Assembly (NCBI RefSeq): GCF_002160525.1
Contig: NZ_NFKT01000005.1
Location: 62,001-126,000, forward strand
Direction of reading: 5' to 3'
DNA from: Lachnoclostridium sp. An169
GTDB lineage: Bacteria > Bacillota > Clostridia > Lachnospirales > Lachnospiraceae
DNA: 64,000 bases
The position numbers and the translations under genes were made by a program. This document shows, in pieces, positions 8,956 through 17,807 of the stretch. The first letter of the stretch is position 1. Every line of letters starts with the position of its first letter. The notes below the pieces were generated by a model. That model was not told the DNA's origin. It made no database searches and worked only from the letters and a program-made list of their open reading frames with translations.

Positions 8956-11145
8956 CTAATATCCCATGCACTCATACGCGATATCCCGGATCCTCGGGTG
9001 AATCTCGCTGTACACCCTGGGATACCCCGCGATGTGCTGTGTATAGAAAATACTGATATGATTGACCGGATCGACCAGTACATATGCCCCTGCAGCTCCG
9101 TCCCAGCCAAACTCGCCAACCGGGGATCTGGAATCCCGGTCATCCACCAGCACTCTTACGCCCAGGCCGTACTCATATCCGACCTTTCCTGTCACCGCAA
9201 AATCCCGACTCATCTGTCCTGTCGTGTATGGTACACTGAACATCTTTACGGATTCTTCCGATAGGATCCGCGCCCCGTTTGCTCCCACGCCGCCGTTGCA
9301 GAGTGCGTCGATCAGAATGCTGTAGGCATCTACCGTCCCGGCCAGTCCTGCACCGCCGCTCTCATAGTTTGCCGTAATCTTGAAGCCTGACGTCATTTCC
9401 CCGGTATCCGGGATAATATCGTCAGTTCCGAACACGCCCTGATACAGGGCGCAGACTCTCTCGTTGAGCTTTGGATCTCTGTCCCAGTGGAAATACAGAT
9501 CTTTTATCCCAAGCGGATCAAAAATATTCTCCTTCAGATACTCGGAATATTTCTGTCCGGATACCACCTCGACCACCGCTGCCAGGACGTCGTGGCACAA
9601 ACCATAGGAATATCGCGTTCCCGGCTCATACACGAGAGGCATCTTTGCAAGCTCCGCCACAACTTCCCGTGTGGAAGCCTGGTTATTGCTCTTCTCCCGT
9701 ATCTCCTTTTCCTCCTTCGAATCCGTGTCATAGGACAGTCCCGCAGTCATCGTCATCAGATCAATGATCCGGATCGCATTATGCGCGTAGTGGCACGGAT
9801 CGGAAGATGTGGGCCATTTCAACGGAAATGTAAAGTTGAACGTATCCGCCACCTTCATCATATTGTATTCCGGAAGGTACTGCCGCACCTCATCGTACAG
9901 CCGCAGTTTTCCCCGCTCAATCTGCTGCATCACTGCCGTCATGGTCACCACTTTTGTCGCCGAGAAGAAACGGAAAATCGTCTCCTCATTCAGCGGTGTT
10001 TTATTTTCATAGTCCGAACATCCCATCATATGGCGGTATACGACTTTGTGGTCTTTCGTAATCTTGCAGTCCGCTGCCGGGATCCCATATTCTTCTTTCA
10101 GAGAATCAATATATGCTGTTAATCTTTCAAAATCCATTTCTTCATCTACCCTCTTAAATCTCGCGGTACTGTCTCTTTCTATGAAACAGACCGGAAGCAC
10201 AAATCGGGTATGACTTTCCTTATCTTCTGATCGGCACTCGATCTCCTGAATCAGCTGTTCCGCCGCAGTCTTTCCCATCTCCCGGATAGGCTGGGCAATC
10301 GTACTGATTCCCAGAAGCCCGGAGATATTCAGGCCGTCATAGGAAATCACCGGCATTTTCTTAAAGATTCCCATTTTCCTCACTGTCTGGCTGCAGACGA
10401 TCTGGGATGCCAGTACATCCCCTGTGATGAACACACCGTCCGCATCCGGATATTTTTCAAGTCCGCACAGGAAACTCCGAACCGCCAGAGCGGCGTCATC
10501 ATTTGATATAGACGCCGGTATGTGCCGGGGTTCCATGCCCAGTTTCCCGCACTCGTCAAAAAACCCTCTGTTTCTGGCATTCATGGTCATGTATTCCGGC
10601 GTCCTGTTCCCAAAAAGGACCGGGCGTCTGCTGCCCGCCGCATACAGTTCATCCGCCGCCAGGACTCCGCCTTGGTAATTATCGGAGGTCACTGTGGAGA
10701 AGCCGTCAATATCCCTGTCAATACTGACAATGGGCATGGTTGCCCTGTCCCGGTATATTCCTGCATCGCCAAGCCGGCTGCACAGCAGAATTCCATCCAC
10801 CTTATTTCCTTCCAACATGGACACCATCTCGATCTCCCGGTCCTCGTTCTCACCGGAACGGCCGAGCATCAGCTTGTATCCATGCTCATGACATGTCTCC
10901 TCCACCGCCTCGATCAGTCTGCTGAAAAAGTCATACTCGATCGACGGCACGATCAGACCGATGATATTGCTTTTCTGCTTCTGTAGGGCTCTCGCCATCT
11001 CGTTCGGCTGATAGTTCAGCGCTTTCATTGACTCATATACCCTGTTCCGAGTTTTCTCGCTGATCGGTCCCCGATTGTTGATAATCCGGGACACTGTCGC
11101 AATCGACACATCAGCGTGCTTTGCCACATCTTTGATCGTTGCCAT
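8956..11145 (-). CDS. LacI-family regulator fused to a beta-lactamase-like serine hydrolase
   Basis: One uninterrupted 729-residue frame carries two complete modules. Residues 1-56 are a LacI helix-turn-helix (TIKDVAKHADVSIATVSRIINN); about 60-332 form the periplasmic-binding-like effector domain (NIIGLIVPS start, DG(I/V)F and YDGLNISG motifs). Residues about 337-729 form a class C beta-lactamase/EstB-type esterase: S395-A-T-K398 (SxxK), Tyr512 in YSYG, and a C-terminal GWDGAAGAY. All three serine hydrolase motifs look intact. LacI proteins usually end near 340, so the hydrolase is an addition. An in-frame ATG at 10137 with an AGAGGG-like site could also yield the hydrolase alone. It is the last gene of the esterase block; operators at 18697 and 18798 are its likely targets (inference). 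Confidence 0.88.
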   Translation of the reverse strand: MATIKDVAKHADVSIATVSRIINNRGPISEKTRNRVYESMKALNYQPNEMARALQKQKSNIIGLIVPSIEYDFFSRLIEAVEETCHEHGYKLMLGRSGENEDREIEMVSMLEGNKVDGILLCSRLGDAGIYRDRATMPIVSIDRDIDGFSTVTSDNYQGGVLAADELYAAGSRRPVLFGNRTPEYMTMNARNRGFFDECGKLGMEPRHIPASISNDDAALAVRSFLCGLEKYPDADGVFITGDVLASQIVCSQTVRKMGIFKKMPVISYDGLNISGLLGISTIAQPIREMGKTAAEQLIQEIECRSEDKESHTRFVLPVCFIERDSTARFKRVDEEMDFERLTAYIDSLKEEYGIPAADCKITKDHKVVYRHMMGCSDYENKTPLNEETIFRFFSATKVVTMTAVMQQIERGKLRLYDEVRQYLPEYNMMKVADTFNFTFPLKWPTSSDPCHYAHNAIRIIDLMTMTAGLSYDTDSKEEKEIREKSNNQASTREVVAELAKMPLVYEPGTRYSYGLCHDVLAAVVEVVSGQKYSEYLKENIFDPLGIKDLYFHWDRDPKLNERVCALYQGVFGTDDIIPDTGEMTSGFKITANYESGGAGLAGTVDAYSILIDALCNGGVGANGARILSEESVKMFSVPYTTGQMSRDFAVTGKVGYEYGLGVRVLVDDRDSRSPVGEFGWDGAAGAYVLVDPVNHISIFYTQHIAGYPRVYSEIHPRIRDIAYECMGY

Positions 11146-11209
11146 TTTTGTTACCTTCTTTTTCCGACAGTTCTCTGCCTCTTTATCTGCCGTTAGTGCT
11201 TACATATCG

Positions 11210-12316
11210 TTATTCCTTTACATGGGAAATCATCCAGTCCAGGATACCCTTCTCATTGTGAAGGGTGAGAATCCAACTGTTATGATTCTCCGCATCGAGT
11301 TCTTTATCACTCAGCCCTTCCGTGCCTCCTATGCCATACTGTTCCAGTTCCTCCGGAAGATAAATCGTATATTTTATATCTTTTCTGCCCTCGTCCCACA
11401 GCTTGCGGCAGGCATTATAGATATAGGCATGCCTTCCATGCTGATGGTCCATATACGCCGTGGAAATCCATACCGGCACATCCGGCCAATGCAGAAGCTG
11501 TGCATAGCTCTCCCCGTTCATGCTCGGGCAGATGGGCGCTGCTGCCGCAAACAGATCCGGCGCCACAGACACCATATTAATGGTTCCGCCTCCGCCCATG
11601 CTCATGCCGATGACATAGACTCTTCTCCGGTCTACTTTCCCGTCTGCGATCATTTTCCGGATAATGTCGGCTACTTTACCCAGATAATCCCGGTTCCATC
11701 CCCGTTCGCCTTTAAGGGCGAACGGCGTCATTCCCATCTCCACACGGAAGGGGTTGCCTCTCTTTTTCATAACCTCAAAGTTCTCTTCCATAGTCAGGGA
11801 GCCGGCAGGAGCCTGAGGCGCCATAACATACATCTCCGGCCACTTTTCTGCCAGTCGCAGAGCTCCCAGCGTTCCCGTCAGCTGGATCCGATTATCCTCG
11901 CCGCACTCTCCTCCGCCATGAAGAAAGAGCACCAACGGTCTGGGACCGAAAGCTTCCGGTTCATACAGCCGGTAGTGAACTCCGTTTTCCTCTATAGCAC
12001 GGAAAGAATCCACATCCTTTATAATAACCTCATCAATATTGTCCTTTGTTACTTCCACCTCTTCCGCACCGATTTTTCCCGTAATTTTAAAATCGTACCG
12101 GTACAGGAACGGATCCAGGACAACATTCACTCCGTCCCCGGACACATCAGCGGAAAGAATTCCTTCCGAAAGTGCCCTACCGCTTAAATCCCTGTAGTTC
12201 CCTTCTATGGAAAGGCTGATTTCTCCGGCATTTATTTCATTATCTGTTAAAAAATGGATGTTGTCAACTGCCTCTCCATAATCACCGACATGTGTGTAAG
12301 CAATAATTTTCCTCAT
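11210..12316 (-). CDS. Cytoplasmic alpha/beta-hydrolase esterase (paralogue of 6041-7111)
   Basis: From ATG 12316, chosen because GAGGAG lies 8 nt upstream, the protein has 368 residues. It has an N-terminal beta-type domain (about 1-115) and a hydrolase domain with LFLHGGGECGED, nucleophile Ser239 in GMSMGGGG, and ENHNSWILTLHN near the C-terminus for the His. It shares the layout and many phrases with the 6041 gene, including ICPSMNGE/ICPSMIPD after the nucleophile elbow and HGIMDW/KGILDW at the end. No signal peptide is present. It is the sixth gene of the minus-strand block, 42 nt after the previous gene. Confidence 0.82.
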   Translation of the reverse strand: MRKIIAYTHVGDYGEAVDNIHFLTDNEINAGEISLSIEGNYRDLSGRALSEGILSADVSGDGVNVVLDPFLYRYDFKITGKIGAEEVEVTKDNIDEVIIKDVDSFRAIEENGVHYRLYEPEAFGPRPLVLFLHGGGECGEDNRIQLTGTLGALRLAEKWPEMYVMAPQAPAGSLTMEENFEVMKKRGNPFRVEMGMTPFALKGERGWNRDYLGKVADIIRKMIADGKVDRRRVYVIGMSMGGGGTINMVSVAPDLFAAAAPICPSMNGESYAQLLHWPDVPVWISTAYMDHQHGRHAYIYNACRKLWDEGRKDIKYTIYLPEELEQYGIGGTEGLSDKELDAENHNSWILTLHNEKGILDWMISHVKE

Positions 12317-12358
12317 GATTCTTCTCCTCATCTAAACCGCTTTTTTTCATTCTCGTTT

Positions 12359-13858
12359 TCAGAGCATATCCTCATAATTGTCCGGTACTATTTCCCCTTT
12401 GAAAATATCCCTGATCAGATCCACCATAAATGCAGACAGATCAGCAAAATGATCGGTAATATACAGCATGTCTCCGCATTTTGACACCTGCAGCCCGTAG
12501 AAATATTTTGCAAACCACTCGATGGAGACCAGCAGTTCACCATCCCGCTGCAGTGCCTCGCAGTACATACATCTCACCGTATCATCAATCACGCAGCCGA
12601 TACTCCCTCTGGCAAACTGCAGCCTTCTGCCGTCTTTCAGGGTCAGCACCACTTCTGTCGCCTCTGCATCCGCCTGATAGCCTGCCTCAAATGCCCGGGC
12701 GATGAACGAAAGCGGCACGCAGAGGTAGGAGCCTCTTACGATCTGTCCACCGTTCAGCCCGTGATATTTCAGCTTGTCCCACTGTACCGCCTTTGTTCCC
12801 AGTTCCACCACCCGGTTGTCAAACCAGGCTTTGTCGTATCCCGGCGCCACAGCGATGCCGAAAGAATCACCCTTTCTCGGGATGATATTCGCCTCATGGG
12901 TGATGGTGCCATCCTCCTCCCGCCGGGTTCCGGAGAACAGATAGTCCCAATACAGAAACGCTTCGTCCAGTGTCTGCCCGTGATCCCGGTTCTTGATATC
13001 GAGATAGACAAGATCTGCTTTCTTTCCTTTGTAAAATGCGAAATTGTCCTCCCCCACAATACTGATTTCGGGAATCAGGTCGCACTCGTTAATCCGCATC
13101 CAGTAGATCCGGTTCATTTTATTGATGGTATATTCATCGTACGTCTTTCCCGGTGGCAAGCCGTTCTTCTCCGGTCTGGACTGCCAGATGGCGAGATGTC
13201 CGGCATGGTTGATAATTCTGCCATTCTCATCAAAAATGTTCCGCAGTTCGCAGGGACCTCCGGACCCCGCCGCACCTGCCAGGATATTCCCGTATTGTCT
13301 TGCAAACTGTCCGGTCATGATATTCCCCATGGACATGCCCTGCATGAAGATCCTGCCCTCATCGATATTATATTTTTCTTTCATCTTCCCGATCAGCGCC
13401 AGAATCATGTTCATATCATGGTTATCCTCAATTTTTTCCGCCGGTTTCACAACAGGAAGATCCGGCGCATCCGCAGGGTCAAAATTATCGAATACTCCAT
13501 AGTTCTGCCACATTCTTTTCTCGTTGGCATCAGGGAACAGACAGATGAATCCCTCCCGATCCGCCACAAGCGTCCAGGATGTATAGACGGCATGTCCCCA
13601 GCCGGTCATCAGACCGCCATGCAGTCCGATGACAAGAGGCACTTTTTTGGCCGGATCATAAGACTCCGGCACATATTCATACCAGGTATCCTCCACACCA
13701 TCCAGAAGGACCTCCCGGTACTCCCTGAGACGCTTTGGATATACGATGGAATTGTTTCCGTTTTCATTTACCACAATATCGGAATTTCTGATCTTTTCCG
13801 GAAGATATTCTCTGTTGTCATCATCCGGTGTGCCCGGAAGAATTCTTATCTTTGCCAT
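12359..13858 (-). CDS. PHB-depolymerase-like esterase with C-terminal stalk domain (copy 1)
   Basis: The product has 499 residues from ATG 13858, which has GGAGGGAG 8 nt upstream. The first 340 residues resemble the LpqC/poly(3-hydroxybutyrate) depolymerase esterase family: LVIGLHGGLMTGWG, nucleophile Ser176 in GMSMGN, and a probable catalytic His in NRDHGQT. Residues about 370-485 look like a copper-amine-oxidase N-terminal-type stalk domain (VPLSFIARAF, DGRRLQFARGS, FAKYFYGLQVS). That domain is normally extracellular, but no signal peptide is seen. The start (LPGTPDDDNREYLPE) is nearly identical in the next two genes, so these are tandem paralogues. The substrate is unknown; an acyl ester of a plant or microbial glycoside is plausible. 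Confidence 0.78.
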   Translation of the reverse strand: MAKIRILPGTPDDDNREYLPEKIRNSDIVVNENGNNSIVYPKRLREYREVLLDGVEDTWYEYVPESYDPAKKVPLVIGLHGGLMTGWGHAVYTSWTLVADREGFICLFPDANEKRMWQNYGVFDNFDPADAPDLPVVKPAEKIEDNHDMNMILALIGKMKEKYNIDEGRIFMQGMSMGNIMTGQFARQYGNILAGAAGSGGPCELRNIFDENGRIINHAGHLAIWQSRPEKNGLPPGKTYDEYTINKMNRIYWMRINECDLIPEISIVGEDNFAFYKGKKADLVYLDIKNRDHGQTLDEAFLYWDYLFSGTRREEDGTITHEANIIPRKGDSFGIAVAPGYDKAWFDNRVVELGTKAVQWDKLKYHGLNGGQIVRGSYLCVPLSFIARAFEAGYQADAEATEVVLTLKDGRRLQFARGSIGCVIDDTVRCMYCEALQRDGELLVSIEWFAKYFYGLQVSKCGDMLYITDHFADLSAFMVDLIRDIFKGEIVPDNYEDML

Positions 13859-13930
13859 ATAAACCACTCCCTCCACATCCGGGGCTGCCCCACCAGCCCC
13901 GTCCAGTCTTTGCGCAATAAACCCGTCCTT

Positions 13931-15424
13931 TTACAGAACAATCTCTTCTTTTTCATTATGCAGAAGGTTCCGGATCAGATCCGCCATGTTGGTGCCGAGT
14001 TCCGCATGATGGTCCGTCACATAAAGAACGTCGTCATATTTTGTGGCGCACACACCCATGATAAACCGTGCGAACCACTCCAGGGAGATGCACAGCTCGC
14101 CTTCTCTGTGAAGGGCTTCACAATACATGCACCGGAAGTCATTACCGATTACACAGCCGATGCTCCCTCTCGCGAACTGCAGGGTGCGCCCGTCCTCCAG
14201 ATACATATAAGCCACCGTGCCGTCTTCCTCATAACGGTATGACGCATCAAATACTTTGGCAATGAATGAAACCGGAACGCAGATATATTCCCCTTTCACC
14301 TTCTGCCCGCCGTTCAGACCGTGATATTTCAGTTTCTGCCATTTAACAGCCGGAGCTTTCATCTCCACTTTGTGGTTCTCAAACCATGCCGTTTTACATC
14401 CGTCTGTCACGGCCACGCCGAAGCGGTCGCCATTTCTCGAAAATCTGGGGCCTTCGTCCACGATCGTGCCGTCCGCTTTCCTGCGCAGTCCGGAGAAATA
14501 GTAGTCCCACACAAGTGCAGCCTCGTCCAGAGTCTGCCCGTGATCCCGGTTCTTAATTTCAAAGAAGACATTGTCCACCTTGTCCCCTTTATAAAATGCG
14601 AACGCATCCTCGCCGATAATACTGATCTCCGGATCCTGATGGCATTTATTCACCTCATTCCAGTACACACGGGTATATTTATAGATCGTCGGATCATCGA
14701 ACTCGCACCAGGGCGGGCATCCGTTCGTCTCCGGTATGGACGTCCACATCCCCACCGGGCCGCCTGCATTTTTGAGTTGTCCGTCCTCCATGAACAGCCG
14801 GGGATTCGGCGTGCCGCCGCCTGCACAGGATGCGGCAGTAATAAGGTTTCCATAATATCTTGCAAACATGCTTGTAAACATATTTCCGTTTGACATGCCC
14901 TGCATAAAAATCCGCTCTTCGTCGATATTATACTTACCTTTCAGATAGTCCAGAAGCGCAAGAACCATCTTGACATCCGGATTATCCTCAATCTTATCCG
15001 CCAGGTTCTGCCGGATATCCACAGGAAGTTCGGCATCCACCTTTCTTTCAACATCCGTCGCCTCCACGGTCCACAGCCTTCTGCTGTGGGCGTTCGGGAA
15101 TACCACAATAATATTATCCCGTTCCGCGATCATCGTCCAGGACGTGTAGATTGCCTGTCCCCAACCGGTCATCAGTCCGCCATGCATGGACAGGACAAGG
15201 GGTGTTTTCTTCTCCGGATCATAACTCTCCGGTACATACTCATACCACTCGTCTTCCGTTTCATTTCCCATGATCCCATGGAACTCCTGAAGCCGTTTCG
15301 GATATGGCTGAGAATTGTTTCCGTTTTCATTTACCACAATGTCGGAGCCTTTGATCGCCTCCGGCAGATATTCCCTGTTGTCGTCATCCGGTGTTCCCGG
15401 CAGTATTTTGATCTGTCTCTCCAT
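13931..15424 (-). CDS. PHB-depolymerase-like esterase with C-terminal stalk domain (copy 2)
   Basis: The product has 497 residues from ATG 15424, which lies one base after the stop of the upstream gene and so is translationally coupled. The layout equals copy 1: conserved LPGTPDDDNREYLPE start, LSMHGGLMTGWG, nucleophile Ser178 in GMSNGN, NRDHGQT, then the stalk-like domain (VPVSFIAKVF, DGRTLQFARGS, FARFIMGVCAT). The nucleophile elbow differs (SNG versus SMG in the other two copies) and the stretch after the elbow (CAGGGTPNPRLF) differs too, which hints at a different acyl specificity. No signal peptide. Confidence 0.77.
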   Translation of the reverse strand: MERQIKILPGTPDDDNREYLPEAIKGSDIVVNENGNNSQPYPKRLQEFHGIMGNETEDEWYEYVPESYDPEKKTPLVLSMHGGLMTGWGQAIYTSWTMIAERDNIIVVFPNAHSRRLWTVEATDVERKVDAELPVDIRQNLADKIEDNPDVKMVLALLDYLKGKYNIDEERIFMQGMSNGNMFTSMFARYYGNLITAASCAGGGTPNPRLFMEDGQLKNAGGPVGMWTSIPETNGCPPWCEFDDPTIYKYTRVYWNEVNKCHQDPEISIIGEDAFAFYKGDKVDNVFFEIKNRDHGQTLDEAALVWDYYFSGLRRKADGTIVDEGPRFSRNGDRFGVAVTDGCKTAWFENHKVEMKAPAVKWQKLKYHGLNGGQKVKGEYICVPVSFIAKVFDASYRYEEDGTVAYMYLEDGRTLQFARGSIGCVIGNDFRCMYCEALHREGELCISLEWFARFIMGVCATKYDDVLYVTDHHAELGTNMADLIRNLLHNEKEEIVL

Positions 15425-15425
15425 T

Positions 15426-16967
15426 TCATTTAACCTCACTTTCATCATTCGGAAGCATCTCCTCATAATTGTCCGGTACAATCGTATCCATCAGCAGATC
15501 TTTAATCAGATCTGCCATATTTGCCGACAGTTTATTTGAATGGTCCGTCACATAGACAACGTCCTCGCAGACGGAGACGTGCATACCACAGATATACTCG
15601 GAAAACCATTCCACTGACACATAAAGCTCATTCTCCCTGTGGAGCGCTTCGCAGTACATCTGTACCAGGGACTGATCAATCACGCAGCCGATGCTTCCTC
15701 TTGCAAACTGAAGCTTCTTTCCGTCCGCCATCGCCATCCGCGCCACAAGATTATTATCCGAATATTCCAACTGCGCGCCGAACGCCTCCGCAAGGAAGGT
15801 CAGGGGCACCATATGGTATTCGCCCCGAATCTTCTGTCCGCCCTCCAGACCGTGGTATTTCATCTTCTTCCAGTTCAGCGCCGGACCGCTCATCTCCTGA
15901 ATCCGGTTTCGGAACCACACCCTGTTGCTGCCGGAAGTAACCGCAAATGCGAAATCATCGCCCTTTCTCTCTCTTGCAGGTTTTGTACACACAACAGTAC
16001 CATCCTTCTCCCGGCGGATTCCGGAGAACAGATAATCCCACACAAGAACCGCATCGTCAAAGGTCTGCCCGTGGTCCCGGTTCTTGATATCATAGTAGAC
16101 CAGATCCGCCTTTTTCCCTTTATAGAAAGCCAGATTGTTCTCACCCTGAATAGTAATCTGCGGGATCAGGTCGCATTCATTGATGCGCATCCAGTACAGA
16201 CGGTTATACTTATGCACCCGCTTCTCGATCTCCCGTCCCGGCGGAATATCATTGAGTTCCGGGCGTGACTGCCAGATGGCAAGGGGACCGCCCCGGTTGA
16301 TAATCCTCTCATCTTTGTCAAAAATCAGGGACATAAACGCTGCTGCGCCTGATCCTGCAGCACCGGCAAGGATATTACCGAAATTCCGTGCAAAGAGCGC
16401 TGTCATCATATTTCCCATGGACATCCCCTGCATGAAGATCCTTCCCTCGTCGATATTGTACTCCGCTTTCATCTTTTCGATCAGTCCCATGATCAGCTTA
16501 ATGTCGTGGTTATCCTCCACATTTTCCGGGCAGGACTTCACGCCCTCCGGTTCTCCTTCCATCGCTCCCGGGGTCAGCTTCTCCGGATTGATCTCCCATG
16601 TTCCCCACTGCACCTGCCAGAACCTCTGGTAACTGGCATTTGGGAACAGGACGATGAATCCGTCCCTGTCTGACGCCAGTGTCCAGGATGTATAGATTGC
16701 CTGCCCCCAGCCGGTCATCATACCGCCGTGCAGGGACACAACAAGCGGCGTCTTCACAGACGGATCATAGCTTTCCGGCACATACACATACCACTCGTCT
16801 TCCAGTCCGTCCGCAATCACACCGTGGTACTCGTTCAGCCGCTCCGGATAAGGCTGGGAATTATTCCCGTTTTCATTTACAACAATATCAGAACCTTTGA
16901 TTTTCTCCGGCAGATAATCCCGGTTGTCATCGTCCGGGGTTCCCGGTCTTAAAAACATCTCTCCCAT
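15426..16967 (-). CDS. PHB-depolymerase-like esterase with C-terminal stalk domain (copy 3)
   Basis: The product has 513 residues from ATG 16967, preceded by AGGAGG at 6-nt spacing; the 13 codons upstream in frame are therefore excluded. It has the shared LRPGTPDDDNRDYLPE start, LHGGMMTGWG, nucleophile Ser183 in GMSMGN, NRDHGQT and a C-terminal stalk-like domain (VPLTFLAEAF, DGKKLQFARGS). It is somewhat longer than the others because of an insertion near residues 120-150 (WGTWEINPEK... region). It follows the 16996-17805 gene after 28 nt and precedes copy 2 with one base between. Confidence 0.77.
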   Translation of the reverse strand: MGEMFLRPGTPDDDNRDYLPEKIKGSDIVVNENGNNSQPYPERLNEYHGVIADGLEDEWYVYVPESYDPSVKTPLVVSLHGGMMTGWGQAIYTSWTLASDRDGFIVLFPNASYQRFWQVQWGTWEINPEKLTPGAMEGEPEGVKSCPENVEDNHDIKLIMGLIEKMKAEYNIDEGRIFMQGMSMGNMMTALFARNFGNILAGAAGSGAAAFMSLIFDKDERIINRGGPLAIWQSRPELNDIPPGREIEKRVHKYNRLYWMRINECDLIPQITIQGENNLAFYKGKKADLVYYDIKNRDHGQTFDDAVLVWDYLFSGIRREKDGTVVCTKPARERKGDDFAFAVTSGSNRVWFRNRIQEMSGPALNWKKMKYHGLEGGQKIRGEYHMVPLTFLAEAFGAQLEYSDNNLVARMAMADGKKLQFARGSIGCVIDQSLVQMYCEALHRENELYVSVEWFSEYICGMHVSVCEDVVYVTDHSNKLSANMADLIKDLLMDTIVPDNYEEMLPNDESEVK

Positions 16968-16995
16968 AACTGTCCTCCTGTCTTCTTTTATATTT

Positions 16996-17805
16996 TTACT
17001 CTGCATCTCTCTGGAATGTATCCTTGATATTCAACCAGTCCAGAAACTCTTTCACATGCCGGTTACAATATTCCCAGTTATGTGCTCCGTGGTCGATCAC
17101 TCTCTCGAACTCAACCCCCAGTGCCTCATACTTGTCCATAAACTCCACATTGTCCTCATAATGGGTATCCTCGACGCCGGTAGCCATGTATCCTCTCGGG
17201 AATTTCTTCCCCGCAGCCTTCTGTTTCTTGATCATATACACCACGTCATCCTCGGTGTTAATGGTATTTGCTCTGTCACCGAATGCAGACGCAAACATGT
17301 AGAAATCATCCTCCCGGTCTTCCTTTTCCGGCAGGACATCCGGGACATTCTTGATTCCCGAGAACAGCCCGAACGCCGCGAATTTCTCAGGGTCCCGAAG
17401 CATCCACTTGAGCGTCCCGTATCCACCCATGGAGAATCCCGCGATATAGTTCTCTTTTGGATCTTCCGAGAGGGGAAAGAGATGCCTTACCACTTTCGGC
17501 GTCTCCACGGAAAGCTGTGTGAAATACTTGAAATCCCCGTGCTTTGTATCCATATATCCCGAGCAGTATGTGCCGCTGCACACAACCGCCACGCCCGCTT
17601 CCGCAGCATAAAGTTCAAGAGCGGTATACCTCTGCCAGTCCGTGTAGTCGAACCCTCCGCCGGACTGAAGCCACAACGTTGGATATCGGTATCCTTTAGG
17701 TCTGTCAGCCAGTGAATGCCCCCATGTGTTTTCCGGAATAATCACATTAACCCCTACGGTCATTCTCAGTGCTTCCGAAAAATAATACAGTCTGAAATTT
17801 GCCAT
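16996..17805 (-). CDS. Esterase D-like alpha/beta hydrolase
   Basis: From ATG 17805 (AAGGGGGAAG upstream) the protein has 269 residues. It belongs to the putative esterase (esterase-D/EstA) group: LWLQSGGGFDYTDW, nucleophile Ser125 in AGFSMGGYG, an acidic residue in GVEDTHYED and a His in HGAHNWEY. The triad looks complete. It starts two bases after the stop of the serine-less homologue upstream, so the two are co-translated and perhaps form a pair of active and inactive subunits (inference). No signal peptide. Confidence 0.82.
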   Translation of the reverse strand: MANFRLYYFSEALRMTVGVNVIIPENTWGHSLADRPKGYRYPTLWLQSGGGFDYTDWQRYTALELYAAEAGVAVVCSGTYCSGYMDTKHGDFKYFTQLSVETPKVVRHLFPLSEDPKENYIAGFSMGGYGTLKWMLRDPEKFAAFGLFSGIKNVPDVLPEKEDREDDFYMFASAFGDRANTINTEDDVVYMIKKQKAAGKKFPRGYMATGVEDTHYEDNVEFMDKYEALGVEFERVIDHGAHNWEYCNRHVKEFLDWLNIKDTFQRDAE

Positions 17806-17807
17806 CT

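Noticed and set aside
12761-14242. 493-codon plus-strand frame opposite the tandem esterases
   Set aside because: It is antisense to two conserved paralogous genes and runs through their junction; sequence is His/Arg/Pro-rich shadow.
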